DNA from: XYD12-FULL-36-8 sp964613805
GTDB lineage: Bacteria > Bacteroidota > Ignavibacteria > Ignavibacteriales > Ignavibacteriaceae
Assembly: GCA_964613805.1 (NCBI GenBank)
Contig: CAZTJF010000006.1
Coordinates: forward strand, 89,011-153,010
DNA length: 64,000 nt
Direction of reading: 5' to 3'
Each line of letters starts with the position of its first letter. Position 1 is the stretch's first letter. Shown here piece by piece: positions 25,794 to 35,305 of this stretch. Under the pieces are notes generated by a model. That model did not search any database, had not been told where the DNA came from, and saw only the letters and a list, made by a program, of their open reading frames with translations. A program made the translations under genes and the position numbers.

Positions 25794-26585
25794 CTAAACC
25801 TTTACTTTTCTTGGCTTAACTGAAAGATAAACTACAAGAACCACTGTTAGCAATAGGATACCTCCACCAAAAACTTTTAGTAAATTGAACACGTATGTTT
25901 TTCCTTCCGGATCATATTTAAAACAAAACTTAATCACTCTTGCAATGGTTGGAGTGGGAGTTCCTTCTGACGCTTCGAGTACAGCCATCTTAAAATCAAA
26001 CGGAAGGATGCTGAACTCTTCCCTTCTTGAGAAGTCAGGATACAAGTAACGGCAAATCTTTCCATCTTTTGAAATGAATGATAGCATGGCTGAATGAATA
26101 AACTCATCTCCTTCTTTTTTATAATAGAAACCAACTGCATCAGCAAGTTTTCTTACAGACAAGCTGTCACCAGTTAAAAATCTCCATCCCATCGGATCAA
26201 TTTGCCTTTTCATCATTTTCAAGTAATTATTCTTTTTAGAAGCTGCGAGTGTATTATCTTCAGAAGCATCAAAGCTTATGGTGAACAATTTATAATCTAT
26301 CCCTGGAACTAAATCAGATTTACCCACGACACTTGCAAGTTCTGTCAATAGAGGTGAACAAATACCAGGACATTCGTAATAAACAAAATTCATTACAACT
26401 GGTTTATCAAAATTATCTTTTAAGAAAAACTTGTTTCCGTCTTCATCAATAAGTTGAATATCTAAAGGAATAGTCGCTCCCAAATTCTCAACAACACCAA
26501 CCTCCATCTTTTTCTGATCAGCAGAGAATATCTGAGTAACTGCCGTCATCAGAAAAATTAAAAGAATTAAAAATTTATGATTCAT
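25794..26585 (-). CDS. SCO1/SenC-family copper chaperone for oxidase assembly
   Basis: A 263-residue exported thioredoxin-fold protein. The copper site is ECPGIC (Cys72 and Cys76) with the distal His in EFIHSAMLSFI. A signal peptide (LILLIFLMTAVTQIFSA) starts the protein and a C-terminal membrane helix anchors it (GGILLLTVVLVVYLSV). SCO proteins deliver copper to, or reduce, the CuA site of subunit II. It lies 15 bp upstream of coxA, which fits that role. Confidence 0.95.
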   Translation of the reverse strand: MNHKFLILLIFLMTAVTQIFSADQKKMEVGVVENLGATIPLDIQLIDEDGNKFFLKDNFDKPVVMNFVYYECPGICSPLLTELASVVGKSDLVPGIDYKLFTISFDASEDNTLAASKKNNYLKMMKRQIDPMGWRFLTGDSLSVRKLADAVGFYYKKEGDEFIHSAMLSFISKDGKICRYLYPDFSRREEFSILPFDFKMAVLEASEGTPTPTIARVIKFCFKYDPEGKTYVFNLLKVFGGGILLLTVVLVVYLSVKPRKVKV

Positions 26586-26601
26586 GATACTTATCTCAAT
26601 T

Positions 26602-27531
26602 TCAAAAAAGTTTAATCAAATAATTATACAAAGTATTCAAATCATCCTTGGTAAGATCGTTCACATTTCTGGAAAAACCACCGTTGTTAATACTTGAATA
26701 CACTAGTGAAACAAACTTTTGCTGATTTTGGTGCCATTCTTTTGATGAAGAGAGAGAAGTGATGGCTCTAATTTTATCGGTAGTTACATTATCAAATATT
26801 TCAGAACCCTTAGCAGTTTTATCATCACTCATTTTCTGAAGAATTGATTCAGCTTTCTGATATTTTTGCTCATTCTCTGATAGGACAAGTTCAATTGCTG
26901 CACCAACGGGAATCTGTGGTGAAATTTGCATACCCTTAGAAAGGTTATATGTTTGATCAAGAGCAGTCAATTCATCCTTAGAATCTTGCGGAGCATCTGG
27001 AATAAACGAGTTTCTCAAGTAATGTATTATTGCCAATCTATCTTCAGGCAGAATAAAATCGTACGCTATCATACCTCCGCCAACAATACCTTCTTGAAGG
27101 GTTTGATAAATTTGTGAAATCTTAGTTCCATTTTTCCAGCCATCTTTAGCAATAAAATTTCTCGGCGGTGGATTCAAAGCTGCACCTCCCGTACCATCTC
27201 CTTTTCCTTGTTCACCATGACATGAAACACAATTTGTTGTGTAAAGTGATTTACCTTTTTCAACGACTTTATCATTTGGTTGACTTAAAGTAAAAATATC
27301 AATTGGTGGAATCGTTTTTGCTGTAGTGATTCTCAAATCTTCAACTTTTGTTGTATCTGCTAAAACAGTTGGAGTCCTCTGTCTTGTAATCAAATTTAAA
27401 TTGCTTAAATAATACAAACCGAACCCGATTCCTATAATTAAAATGTAGGGATATAAAAGAGCAAAAGCTCTTACAGGTTCTTCTTTAATTAAATTCAACT
27501 GCTGTTTTAATAATTCACTTAGTTTTTTCAT
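26602..27531 (-). CDS. Membrane-anchored monoheme cytochrome c
   Basis: A 309-residue protein. One N-terminal membrane helix (about 25-45) is followed by a class I cytochrome c domain with CVSCH (101-105), GKGDGTGG after it, and a Met in GGGMIAYDFILPEDR. The C-terminal 110 residues are a helical extension with no recognised domain. Encoded directly after actF and before the oxidase genes, it is a candidate electron shuttle between alternative complex III and the aa3 oxidase (inference from position). Confidence 0.85.
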   Translation of the reverse strand: MKKLSELLKQQLNLIKEEPVRAFALLYPYILIIGIGFGLYYLSNLNLITRQRTPTVLADTTKVEDLRITTAKTIPPIDIFTLSQPNDKVVEKGKSLYTTNCVSCHGEQGKGDGTGGAALNPPPRNFIAKDGWKNGTKISQIYQTLQEGIVGGGMIAYDFILPEDRLAIIHYLRNSFIPDAPQDSKDELTALDQTYNLSKGMQISPQIPVGAAIELVLSENEQKYQKAESILQKMSDDKTAKGSEIFDNVTTDKIRAITSLSSSKEWHQNQQKFVSLVYSSINNGGFSRNVNDLTKDDLNTLYNYLIKLF

Positions 27532-27536
27532 ATGAA

Positions 27537-28718
27537 TTAAGGGACTCTAAAATCCAATCCTTTCTGAAGTTTAGGATCGCCGATTGGAACTAAATTCGAT
27601 TTCTTTGCCCGGAAATTGAAAACAAGAATTATCAATCCTACAGCAATCAACGGCACAACTAAATCAATCCAACTGAAATAATATCCTTGAATATTGGGCA
27701 TAACAAGCCAGTACAAATCAATAAAGTGAGCAAGGAGAATCCACGCCGAAATAAATTTTAACCGTTTTGGATCCATTTTAGCTGGCTGTGAAAGTAACGC
27801 CGCATACGGAAAAATAAAATGAGTAATAATCAAAATTAATGAAAGAAACTCCCAGCCATGCTGCCATCTGTGGAGGAACCAAAAATTTTCTTCAGGTAGG
27901 TTTGCATACCAAATAAGCAAATATTGTGAGAAAGCGATGTACGCCCAAAAATTTATAAAGGCAAATTGCAAAGCACCTAAACTAAAGAGATGATCATCAA
28001 CCAATTTAGGATGCATGTAACCATTTTCTTTCAACTTCACAACGAATAAAGTAACTGCAGCAAGTGAAGCAACTACTGAACCTGCAAAGAAGTAAACTCC
28101 AAAAATGGTTGAGAACCAATGCGGTTCAAGACTCATCAGCCAATCAACGGCTGTAACAGTAATTGTAATTGCAAAAATTGGGATAAATATTGCTGATAAA
28201 ATTATATTCTTTTTTGTAAGAAGCTGGTTTTTAGTTTTATCCTGCTCATTTGAATTTCTTATCAACAAATAATAAAATAAACCCCAAATTGCCAGAATAA
28301 CGAATACCCGAATAATGAAAAAGGTTTCATTCAAGTAAGGTGACTTTCCTTTGAGAATTTTATCTGCTGATACAACATCTTGATGTACCCAATGAAAAAT
28401 ATCATGAATACTGAACACCAACGGTAAAACCAAAATCGGCAGGAAAATAATTATTGCCGCTAAAAATTCAACTACACGTCTGATAGGAACGCTCCAATCA
28501 GCCCCGCCAACATATTCGAGAGCAATCAGAAGCAGCGATCCAATTCCTATGCTTAAAACAAACATGTAAGCCATCAAATAATTCATTAAGGCACGATGAT
28601 GATCTGTAAAGAATCCGATAACTCCTAAAACGAGTCCGGCAGCAAAGAGAATCCAGCCAATCTGACTCAACTTTTTTGGCAAATCTTTTTTCTGATATTC
28701 AACATTATTGTGCTGCAT
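27537..28718 (-). CDS. actF: Alternative complex III subunit ActF (NrfD-like)
   Basis: A 393-residue polytopic membrane protein with about ten helices, homologous in layout to ActC. Sequence cues are a WVHQDVVSADKILKGK loop and FINFWAYIAFSQYLLIWYANLP, both seen in quinol:cytochrome c oxidoreductase quinone-binding subunit 2. It forms the membrane part of alternative complex III with ActC and probably contributes to proton translocation. Its start overlaps the end of the fused actDE by 14 bp. Confidence 0.9.
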   Translation of the reverse strand: MQHNNVEYQKKDLPKKLSQIGWILFAAGLVLGVIGFFTDHHRALMNYLMAYMFVLSIGIGSLLLIALEYVGGADWSVPIRRVVEFLAAIIIFLPILVLPLVFSIHDIFHWVHQDVVSADKILKGKSPYLNETFFIIRVFVILAIWGLFYYLLIRNSNEQDKTKNQLLTKKNIILSAIFIPIFAITITVTAVDWLMSLEPHWFSTIFGVYFFAGSVVASLAAVTLFVVKLKENGYMHPKLVDDHLFSLGALQFAFINFWAYIAFSQYLLIWYANLPEENFWFLHRWQHGWEFLSLILIITHFIFPYAALLSQPAKMDPKRLKFISAWILLAHFIDLYWLVMPNIQGYYFSWIDLVVPLIAVGLIILVFNFRAKKSNLVPIGDPKLQKGLDFRVP

Positions 28719-29868
28719 TTATCAATCCCTTTTGAATCTGTTCAATGTCGGAATCTTTTGCATTCTTAGCTCTTTGCAAAACTCTAACGTAATTAACTAT
28801 TGCCCACCTCTCATCGCTTGTGGTTTGTGGTGCATAAGAAGGCATGCTATTCTGACCGTTAACAATAATGTGATAAATCATCCCGTCACTAAATTCTCTC
28901 GCACGAGTAGAATGAAGTGTTGGAGGATTCGGAAACTGTCCTCTTAATCTGCTATCTCCATCAGCATAATTGCCATGACAAGGACTGCAAAATGTTAAAA
29001 ACTTATTTTGTCCTAACTCCAAGTTTTCTCTTGTTGGCAGAAGTGGATTACTCAACACTTCAGTCGGATTGCTTTCGCCCGTATAAGGATAAGAAATAAA
29101 TCCTCTTGCGACAGTTCCTTCTACTTTCGTTCTCATTGCATAATGATCAGCAAAGAACTCACTTTTTTCTTGAGCCGTTGTTTTGTCTTGATAAGCCATC
29201 CAATTGAAAGGCGGCATAAATAAAAGTTTATTTAATATAAAATAAGTTGTTCCTGAAGTAACGACTGCGACAACAAATAGGAGCATTAAAAATTTTGGTT
29301 GAAAAATTGGATATGTTTCCTTCTCCAATTCATAAATCAATTCAACATCTTTACCTTTTAGGGATGAGAATAACTCTCTAACTCTCGATTCGTTGAACTG
29401 TGAATCATTTGCATAAATAACTGCTCCAAATTTATCTGCAGAAACTTTTTTCATGTAATTGGTATCATGCAGCGGCTGTTTGTTATCGGGAAATCCAAAC
29501 ATAAATGTAATTAGTCCGATTACAGTTGAAAGAGTTGCAAGTAAAACAGTTACTTCAAAAGTAACAGGAATAAATGCTGGAAAAGCAAAAGTTGGTTTAC
29601 CGCCAATTATCTGCGGATAATCAACCGACATTGTCCACCACATAAAAAACAGAGCGAATGCTGCCCCGCCCAGTCCAAATGCAAGCGTGATATAGCCAAG
29701 TTTGGATGGTTTTAACTTCATTGCTCTATCCATTCCATGAACAGGATATGGCGTGTTTATATCAAATTTTTTATAACCAGATTCAGCTATAACTTTTGCT
29801 GCATGAATAATTTCATCTGGTGTATTGAATAACGCACTAATTCCGAACAGCTTATTACTTCTCTTCAT
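28705..29868 (-). CDS. actD: Fused ActD-ActE: DUF3341 membrane subunit plus monoheme cytochrome c
   Basis: The N-terminal 190 residues are DUF3341 (ActD), with FGISALFNTPDEIIHAAKVI, two helices, and GFPDNKQPLHDTNY. The C-terminal 160 residues form a cytochrome c domain with CSPCHGNYADGDSRLRG near residue 292 and a Met ligand in NSMPSYAPQTTSDERW (ActE). A third helix near 195-215 joins them. The reading frame is continuous, so this is a real fusion and not two adjacent genes. It follows actC directly and is the electron-exit end of alternative complex III. Confidence 0.92.
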   Translation of the reverse strand: MKRSNKLFGISALFNTPDEIIHAAKVIAESGYKKFDINTPYPVHGMDRAMKLKPSKLGYITLAFGLGGAAFALFFMWWTMSVDYPQIIGGKPTFAFPAFIPVTFEVTVLLATLSTVIGLITFMFGFPDNKQPLHDTNYMKKVSADKFGAVIYANDSQFNESRVRELFSSLKGKDVELIYELEKETYPIFQPKFLMLLFVVAVVTSGTTYFILNKLLFMPPFNWMAYQDKTTAQEKSEFFADHYAMRTKVEGTVARGFISYPYTGESNPTEVLSNPLLPTRENLELGQNKFLTFCSPCHGNYADGDSRLRGQFPNPPTLHSTRAREFSDGMIYHIIVNGQNSMPSYAPQTTSDERWAIVNYVRVLQRAKNAKDSDIEQIQKGLINAAQ

Positions 29869-31238
29869 TAGTGATTACCTCCATGATTCGATGGCTGTGC
29901 TCCATCGGCAACTGCCTTAACTTCGGATATTGATACAACCGGCAGAGTTTTCGTAAATAAAATTACAAGAGTGAAAAATAGTCCGAAACTTCCTAATAAT
30001 ATTCCGATATCATACATAGTTGGAGTGTAATATCCCCAGCTTGATGGAAGAAAATCTCTATGAAGCGATGTTACCGTAATTACAAATCTTTCGAACCACA
30101 TTCCAACATTTACGAAGATTGCAATTATTAACATGATAGGAATTGATCTTCTGATTTTCTTGAACCAGAATAACTGCGGGAAAAGAACATTGCAGCTTAC
30201 CATTATCCAATAAGCCCATGCATAAGGTCCGAATGCACGATTGATAAATACAAAACTTTCAAATTGGTTTCCGCTGTACCAAGCGATAAAAAATTCCATT
30301 GCATAAGCATAACCGACCATCATGCCGGTAGCGAGAATCACTTTGTTCATTTTTTCAAGATGATTTAATGTGATAATATGCTCAAGGTTGAAAATCTTTC
30401 TTACAAAAATCAGAACTGTTACCACCATTGCAAATCCTGAGAAAATAGCACCGGCAACAAAGTAGGGCGGGAAAATAGTTGTATGCCAGCCAGGCATTAT
30501 AGAAACGGCAAAGTCAAAGCTAACAATTGTATGAACTGAAAGCACAAGCGGCGTAGCAAATCCAGCAAGCAGCATATAAGCTTTTTCATAGTGCTGCCAA
30601 TTGCGATGTGAGTGTCTCCAGCCCAAGCTGAAAATTGAATAAATAGTTTTTTTAATTTTTGACGTTGTGCGATCGCGAAGCGTTGCAAAATCAGGAATCA
30701 AACCAACAAACCAAAAAACAAACGAAACAGTAAAATATGTAGAAACTGCAAACACATCCCAAATCAAAGGCGAAGTGAAATTCACCCAAAGTCCATGCTG
30801 ATTCGGATAAGGCATAAGATAACCATCTAACCACGGACGACCTGTGTGAATTGCCGGGAAAAGCCCTGCACACATAACTGCAAAAATTGTCATTGCCTCG
30901 GCAAATCGTGCAATACCGGTTCTCCATCTTTGGCGAAGCAAGAAAAGAATTGCGGAAATTAGAGTACCCGCATGACCAATACCGACCCAAAAAACGAAGT
31001 TTACAATATCAAATCCCCAACCGACCGGCTGATTATTTCCCCAAAGACCAATACCATAATAAAAAGTTAAACCTAAACATATTGCTCCAATCAGAAGCAA
31101 GCTTCCGCTAATGCTTATTGCAATTAAAAACTTTTTATCAGGTTTAGTATCGAGCGGTTTAGCTACAAGCTCCTCAATGTGAGCCTGCTTCAAGCCGCCT
31201 TCAACTACAGGAAATTCCTGAGAGTAATCGATATTCAA
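29868..31238 (-). CDS. actC: Alternative complex III subunit ActC (NrfD/PsrC-like)
   Basis: A 456-residue integral membrane protein with about ten helices. It carries WGFDIVNFVFWVGIGHAGTLISA and MTIFAVMCAGLFPAIHTGRPW, hallmarks of the quinone-binding NrfD-like subunit. It is expected to oxidise menaquinol and pass electrons to ActB iron-sulfur clusters. It overlaps actDE by one base and is immediately downstream of actB. Confidence 0.95.
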   Translation of the reverse strand: MNIDYSQEFPVVEGGLKQAHIEELVAKPLDTKPDKKFLIAISISGSLLLIGAICLGLTFYYGIGLWGNNQPVGWGFDIVNFVFWVGIGHAGTLISAILFLLRQRWRTGIARFAEAMTIFAVMCAGLFPAIHTGRPWLDGYLMPYPNQHGLWVNFTSPLIWDVFAVSTYFTVSFVFWFVGLIPDFATLRDRTTSKIKKTIYSIFSLGWRHSHRNWQHYEKAYMLLAGFATPLVLSVHTIVSFDFAVSIMPGWHTTIFPPYFVAGAIFSGFAMVVTVLIFVRKIFNLEHIITLNHLEKMNKVILATGMMVGYAYAMEFFIAWYSGNQFESFVFINRAFGPYAWAYWIMVSCNVLFPQLFWFKKIRRSIPIMLIIAIFVNVGMWFERFVITVTSLHRDFLPSSWGYYTPTMYDIGILLGSFGLFFTLVILFTKTLPVVSISEVKAVADGAQPSNHGGNH

Positions 31239-34200
31239 CTAAGCTTCCTCCGAATCAACATTTCTTAATTTTGCAATGTATGTAACATTTGGCTTGATAT
31301 TCAATTCTTCAAGAATGTAATAACCTAATTCATGATTGCGATATTTTTGAAACTCTGATTCCTTATCGTTCATATCTCCAAATTGAATTGCATTTGTCGG
31401 ACAAGCATCTTGACATGCTGTTCTAACATCAGAACCTTTCAACTTAACGTTTTTTCTGATCGCTTCTTCTCTTGCATCCATAATTCTTTGTATGCAGAAA
31501 GTACATTTCTCCATAACTCCGCGTGAACGAACAGTGACTTCAGGATTATAAATTAAATTGAAGCTGTCACTCTCCTGGATTGAATCTCTGAAGTGATCTC
31601 TGAAATTGAAGAAATTGTAACGCCTTACTTTGTAAGGACAGTTATTGGAGCAATATCTCGTACCAACGCATCTATTATATGCCATTTGATTAAGTCCATC
31701 GTTGCTGTGAGTTGTTGCACCTACAGGACAAACATTCTCGCAAGGTGCATGATCACAATGCTGGCAGAGCATCGGCTGTAAACTAGTTTTAATATCTTGC
31801 GCAGTTCCGGAGTAATAACGATCTATTCTTATCCAATGCATTTCACGACCTTTAGCAACCTGATCTTTGCCGACAATTGGAACATTGTTTTCGGACGTGC
31901 ATGCTACAACGCAATCACCACAGCCAAGACATTTATTGAGATCAATTGACATTCCCCATTTTACATTTGGGTAATCAATAAACGGATATACCGTGTGAAG
32001 TTCTATCTCATTACCTTCTTTTAGGAATTTTGGATTTTTAAGATATTGAGAAACAGTTCCTTCTTGGATAACTTTTCTTTTAACAGCTGCATCTTTTGTC
32101 AATTCATTATCAAACATGTGATGTTCTTGAGCAGTCACTAACTCATGCTTACCGTCAACTTTTGAAATATCCCCATTGAAAAGATAAGGTGAAGCAGTTT
32201 CCATTTTAGATAAAAGAGAACTCGCATCAAATCCTACATCAACACCAACAATTCCACTCTTCTTCCTCCCATAACCAAGTTCAATTGTAAATGTATTATC
32301 AGCAGAACCTGGCTGCAAGAAAATGGGTATGGTTAATTTTCTTGCTCCAACTTTTATCTTAATTAAATCATTGTTTTTTAGATTTAGCTCTTTCGCTGTT
32401 TTAAACGAAACTGCAGCGTAATTATCCCAAGTAATTTTAGAAATAGGATGAGGTAATTCCTGAAGCCAGCCGTTATCAGCAAATCTGCCGTCACCAATTG
32501 AATAATTATTTTTGAGAACGATCGAGTATTTGGAAGTATCAGATTTATATGAATTTAATGAAGCTATTGCAGATGAATTGAAACTTTCCATTGATGCTGG
32601 AGTTTCTTTAACTTTTACGACCCCGTCATGTAAAGATGCTAACCAAAATCTCTCAAACGGAAGTGCTGAATTTATAGTCGGATAAACTTCAGTCTTCCAT
32701 CGGATCATTAAATATTCATGATAAAGATTTTCACTGAAACTTTCGGATTTACCGCTTATCCATGTAAGCAGTATTGCCTCTTTCTGCCGAGTACTATAAA
32801 GCGGAGCAATTACAGGCTGTTGAAGTGAATAAAAGCCAAGACGAGTTTTATAATCTCCCCACGATTCAAAATCATGATTAATTGGCAAAACATAATTCGA
32901 TAGAGATGAAGATTCGTTTTCCTTTTCAGTTAAGCTAATAACTGTTGAAACTTTACTTAGAGCTTGCTCATAACCATAATCATCTGTAAGATGAAATGCA
33001 GGATTAGAATTGAAGTGAATTACTGTATCAACTTCTCCGGAGTTCATTTTAGAAACAAGATTTTCCCATTCTGCTGTCTTTGTTGTCGGTAATAATGAAA
33101 CTTCTGCACTATCATTTCTATAAAGCGAATTGTTTCCAAGAATGTCATTCAAATAATTTACTGCAATGTGAACTTCTTCGGGAAGAGTAGTACCAGAGTA
33201 AACAATTGATCTGCCGGCATTTTTAACCAAATCACTAACCAAAGAATTTAATTTCTTAATTCCCACATTATACTTTTTAGAAAAATCGGAAAGAGACAAT
33301 GAATTGCCTAAGCCGCTTCCCTTCCCAAGCTTCGAACTAATTTCACCAATCAAAGTTTTTACAAAATCAGACTGAGCATGTGGACGGAGAGGAATTCGAT
33401 AATCAGCATTTATTCCAGTTAAAGAAAGATTTCCCTCAACAGCATAAAGGCGGTTGAAGTTTTTGATTTTATCTACATTTCTTCCTTCGACAAATAAAGC
33501 AGAATTTTCTATTCTATTTCCTTCGCTTCCTAAAAAGTCAGATTCAAGAGCAACAATAATTTTTGTTTCATTCCATTTGATCAACGGAAATGAACCACTG
33601 CCATAACATTTTTGCCACGCTGAGTTTTTTACTTCATCGTGAAATAATTCGTATGAATAAATTTTTGTTGTTGGAAACTTCGCGATAAAGTCATTCAATA
33701 CTTTAAGAGTTGATGGAGAATGAATGCTATGTGTTATGATTGCAATTTCTTCATTACCGGCAAAGGTAAGTGAAGCTAAAATTGCTTCATCAACTTTCTT
33801 CCAGTTAATCTTTTCGAAACTACCTGCTCCAACTCTTTGAAGCGGCGATTGTAACCTTTCAGGATCATAAAGATTTAGAATTTCGGCTTGACACTTTAGA
33901 CATATCTTTCCCTTGTTTACAGGATGATCAGGATTGCCTTCAACTTTTATTGGTCTACCTTCGCGAGTCTTGATTAAAACTCCGCATGTATGTGCACATC
34001 CGGTCGCAGTAGAAGCATAATAATTTGCTTTTCCAAGAATAACTTCTTCGGGCTTTTTATTGTAAGGAATTATTTCGCCTTTGTCGGGATAATCCGCACA
34101 ACCGGCAGCAGCTAGTGCAGCAGAGGCACCAACCAATGCTAAAAATTTTCTTCTGGAAATGTGAGATAGATCCGACGGATCAAAATTGTCCGTTACACCT

Positions 34201-34331
34201 GCGTTAAATTCATGATGACTTGCTTCAATTGTTTTTGAATCTTTGTAAAGATCCTCAAAACTTCTCCAATAGTTCTTATCAATCAATTCGGTGTTTTCCT
34301 GCCTACTCATGTTTTCATCGTGCTTAAGCAT
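31239..34331 (-). CDS. actB: Alternative complex III subunit ActB (molybdopterin-oxidoreductase-like, Fe-S)
   Basis: A 1030-residue protein. The N-terminus carries the ActB leader with YWRSFEDLYKD, then the Tat-type motif RRKFLALVGAS (60-70) and a cysteine at 78 suggesting lipid attachment. The central part is a molybdopterin-oxidoreductase fold, which in this family lacks the cofactor. The last 240 residues bind iron-sulfur clusters: CLGCGDCVVAC, CQHCDHAPCENVC, CVGTRYCSNNCPYKVRRY, and the final CTFC...ACQDACPTN set. It passes electrons from quinol to the c hemes. It follows the small Tat-like gene with an 8-bp overlap. Confidence 0.95.
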   Translation of the reverse strand: MLKHDENMSRQENTELIDKNYWRSFEDLYKDSKTIEASHHEFNAGVTDNFDPSDLSHISRRKFLALVGASAALAAAGCADYPDKGEIIPYNKKPEEVILGKANYYASTATGCAHTCGVLIKTREGRPIKVEGNPDHPVNKGKICLKCQAEILNLYDPERLQSPLQRVGAGSFEKINWKKVDEAILASLTFAGNEEIAIITHSIHSPSTLKVLNDFIAKFPTTKIYSYELFHDEVKNSAWQKCYGSGSFPLIKWNETKIIVALESDFLGSEGNRIENSALFVEGRNVDKIKNFNRLYAVEGNLSLTGINADYRIPLRPHAQSDFVKTLIGEISSKLGKGSGLGNSLSLSDFSKKYNVGIKKLNSLVSDLVKNAGRSIVYSGTTLPEEVHIAVNYLNDILGNNSLYRNDSAEVSLLPTTKTAEWENLVSKMNSGEVDTVIHFNSNPAFHLTDDYGYEQALSKVSTVISLTEKENESSSLSNYVLPINHDFESWGDYKTRLGFYSLQQPVIAPLYSTRQKEAILLTWISGKSESFSENLYHEYLMIRWKTEVYPTINSALPFERFWLASLHDGVVKVKETPASMESFNSSAIASLNSYKSDTSKYSIVLKNNYSIGDGRFADNGWLQELPHPISKITWDNYAAVSFKTAKELNLKNNDLIKIKVGARKLTIPIFLQPGSADNTFTIELGYGRKKSGIVGVDVGFDASSLLSKMETASPYLFNGDISKVDGKHELVTAQEHHMFDNELTKDAAVKRKVIQEGTVSQYLKNPKFLKEGNEIELHTVYPFIDYPNVKWGMSIDLNKCLGCGDCVVACTSENNVPIVGKDQVAKGREMHWIRIDRYYSGTAQDIKTSLQPMLCQHCDHAPCENVCPVGATTHSNDGLNQMAYNRCVGTRYCSNNCPYKVRRYNFFNFRDHFRDSIQESDSFNLIYNPEVTVRSRGVMEKCTFCIQRIMDAREEAIRKNVKLKGSDVRTACQDACPTNAIQFGDMNDKESEFQKYRNHELGYYILEELNIKPNVTYIAKLRNVDSEEA

Positions 34332-34506
34332 GACTACCCTCTTTCAGATTACGGCTTACTGCAGATTCATTTATCTTAACTTGGATTTTGGCATTTTCAG
34401 ATTTACTGTTCTTTCCAAATAAATTAAATGGAAATTTCTTAAGCAAAGTTATTCCTAAAAAACTTGTGGAAGCGGTTATAAAGAATTTTTTCCTGTCTAT
34501 TTTCAT
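34324..34506 (-). CDS. Small protein with Tat-like N-terminus between actA and actB
   Basis: A 60-residue protein with MKIDRKKFFITASTSFLGIT, an RKKFF motif plus hydrophobic stretch that resembles a Tat signal but has RK in place of RR. A short tail follows (KIQVKINESAVSRNLKEG). It has no cysteines or heme motif. It overlaps actB by 8 bp and starts 11 bp after actA, so it is very likely translated. I do not recognise the family. Possibilities are a small assembly factor or a structural peptide of the complex. Confidence 0.6.
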   Translation of the reverse strand: MKIDRKKFFITASTSFLGITLLKKFPFNLFGKNSKSENAKIQVKINESAVSRNLKEGSHA

Positions 34507-34517
34507 ATCATTTTTTT

Positions 34518-35087
34518 TTACCTATGACAAGCGAAACAATTATCAGGACCTTTGTTAATTTGGGCTAAGTTGGGAACATATTTCTGCGGATTGCGATGAC
34601 AATCCAAACACGCTCCCATTGTAAATGAATTCACCTGAAGAACCTTTTCCATTTTAGCAATATCACCGTGACAAACAGTGCAGTCAATTCCTCGATTAAC
34701 GTGAACGCTGTGATTGAAGTACGCAAAGTCTGCAACTCGATGAATTCTTTTCCAAGGAAGTGCTTTTCCTTCATTATAATATTCGGTTAGCTTAATTATT
34801 TCGGGTCTATCTTTTCTGGCAATCGTGTGGCAATTCATACAAGTGTTGAGCGGCGGAACCATTGCATGCCTGGATTTTTCAACTCCAGTGTGACAATACT
34901 TGCAGTCAATTTTCATATCTCCAGCATGCAGCTTATGGGAATATGCAATTGGCTGATCGGGTTGATAGCCGATTCCATCTCGTTCGGGCCTGCTGACAAA
35001 ATATGTCAATGCAAAAGAAGCGACCGCAACAAACAACACAATAGGAAGTCTAATTCGAAGTATGTAATCCAGAAAAGTACTATTCAT
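34518..35087 (-). CDS. actA: Alternative complex III subunit ActA, pentaheme cytochrome c
   Basis: A 189-residue protein. A membrane helix (about 11-31) is followed by five CxxCH heme sites: CKYCH (62), CMNCH, CTVCH, CLDCH and CFACH at the very C-terminus. The pentaheme ActA type is standard for Bacteroidota alternative complex III. It is the first gene of the respiratory operon, with a 218-bp AT-rich gap upstream that must hold the promoter. Confidence 0.95.
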   Translation of the reverse strand: MNSTFLDYILRIRLPIVLFVAVASFALTYFVSRPERDGIGYQPDQPIAYSHKLHAGDMKIDCKYCHTGVEKSRHAMVPPLNTCMNCHTIARKDRPEIIKLTEYYNEGKALPWKRIHRVADFAYFNHSVHVNRGIDCTVCHGDIAKMEKVLQVNSFTMGACLDCHRNPQKYVPNLAQINKGPDNCFACHR

Positions 35088-35305
35088 AAATGGGAATAAT
35101 TATTGCGAAATTGGCTTTAAAAATAGAAAAAATATTCTTAAACAAGCTTAAAAATTTAAATGAAATTATGATTTTAGAAAATGAAGTGATAAAAATCTTC
35201 GCTAAAAAATCGGCAGCCGAACATGCTCATTTTTTGACGGACAAATCTAAATAATTACAGGTATAAAACAAAAAAAGTTATGTGATTTCGCTAATTGATT
35301 TCCAA

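Noticed and set aside
28705..29868. Frameshift joining actD and actE
   Set aside because: A single open frame with a sensible linking helix covers both domains.
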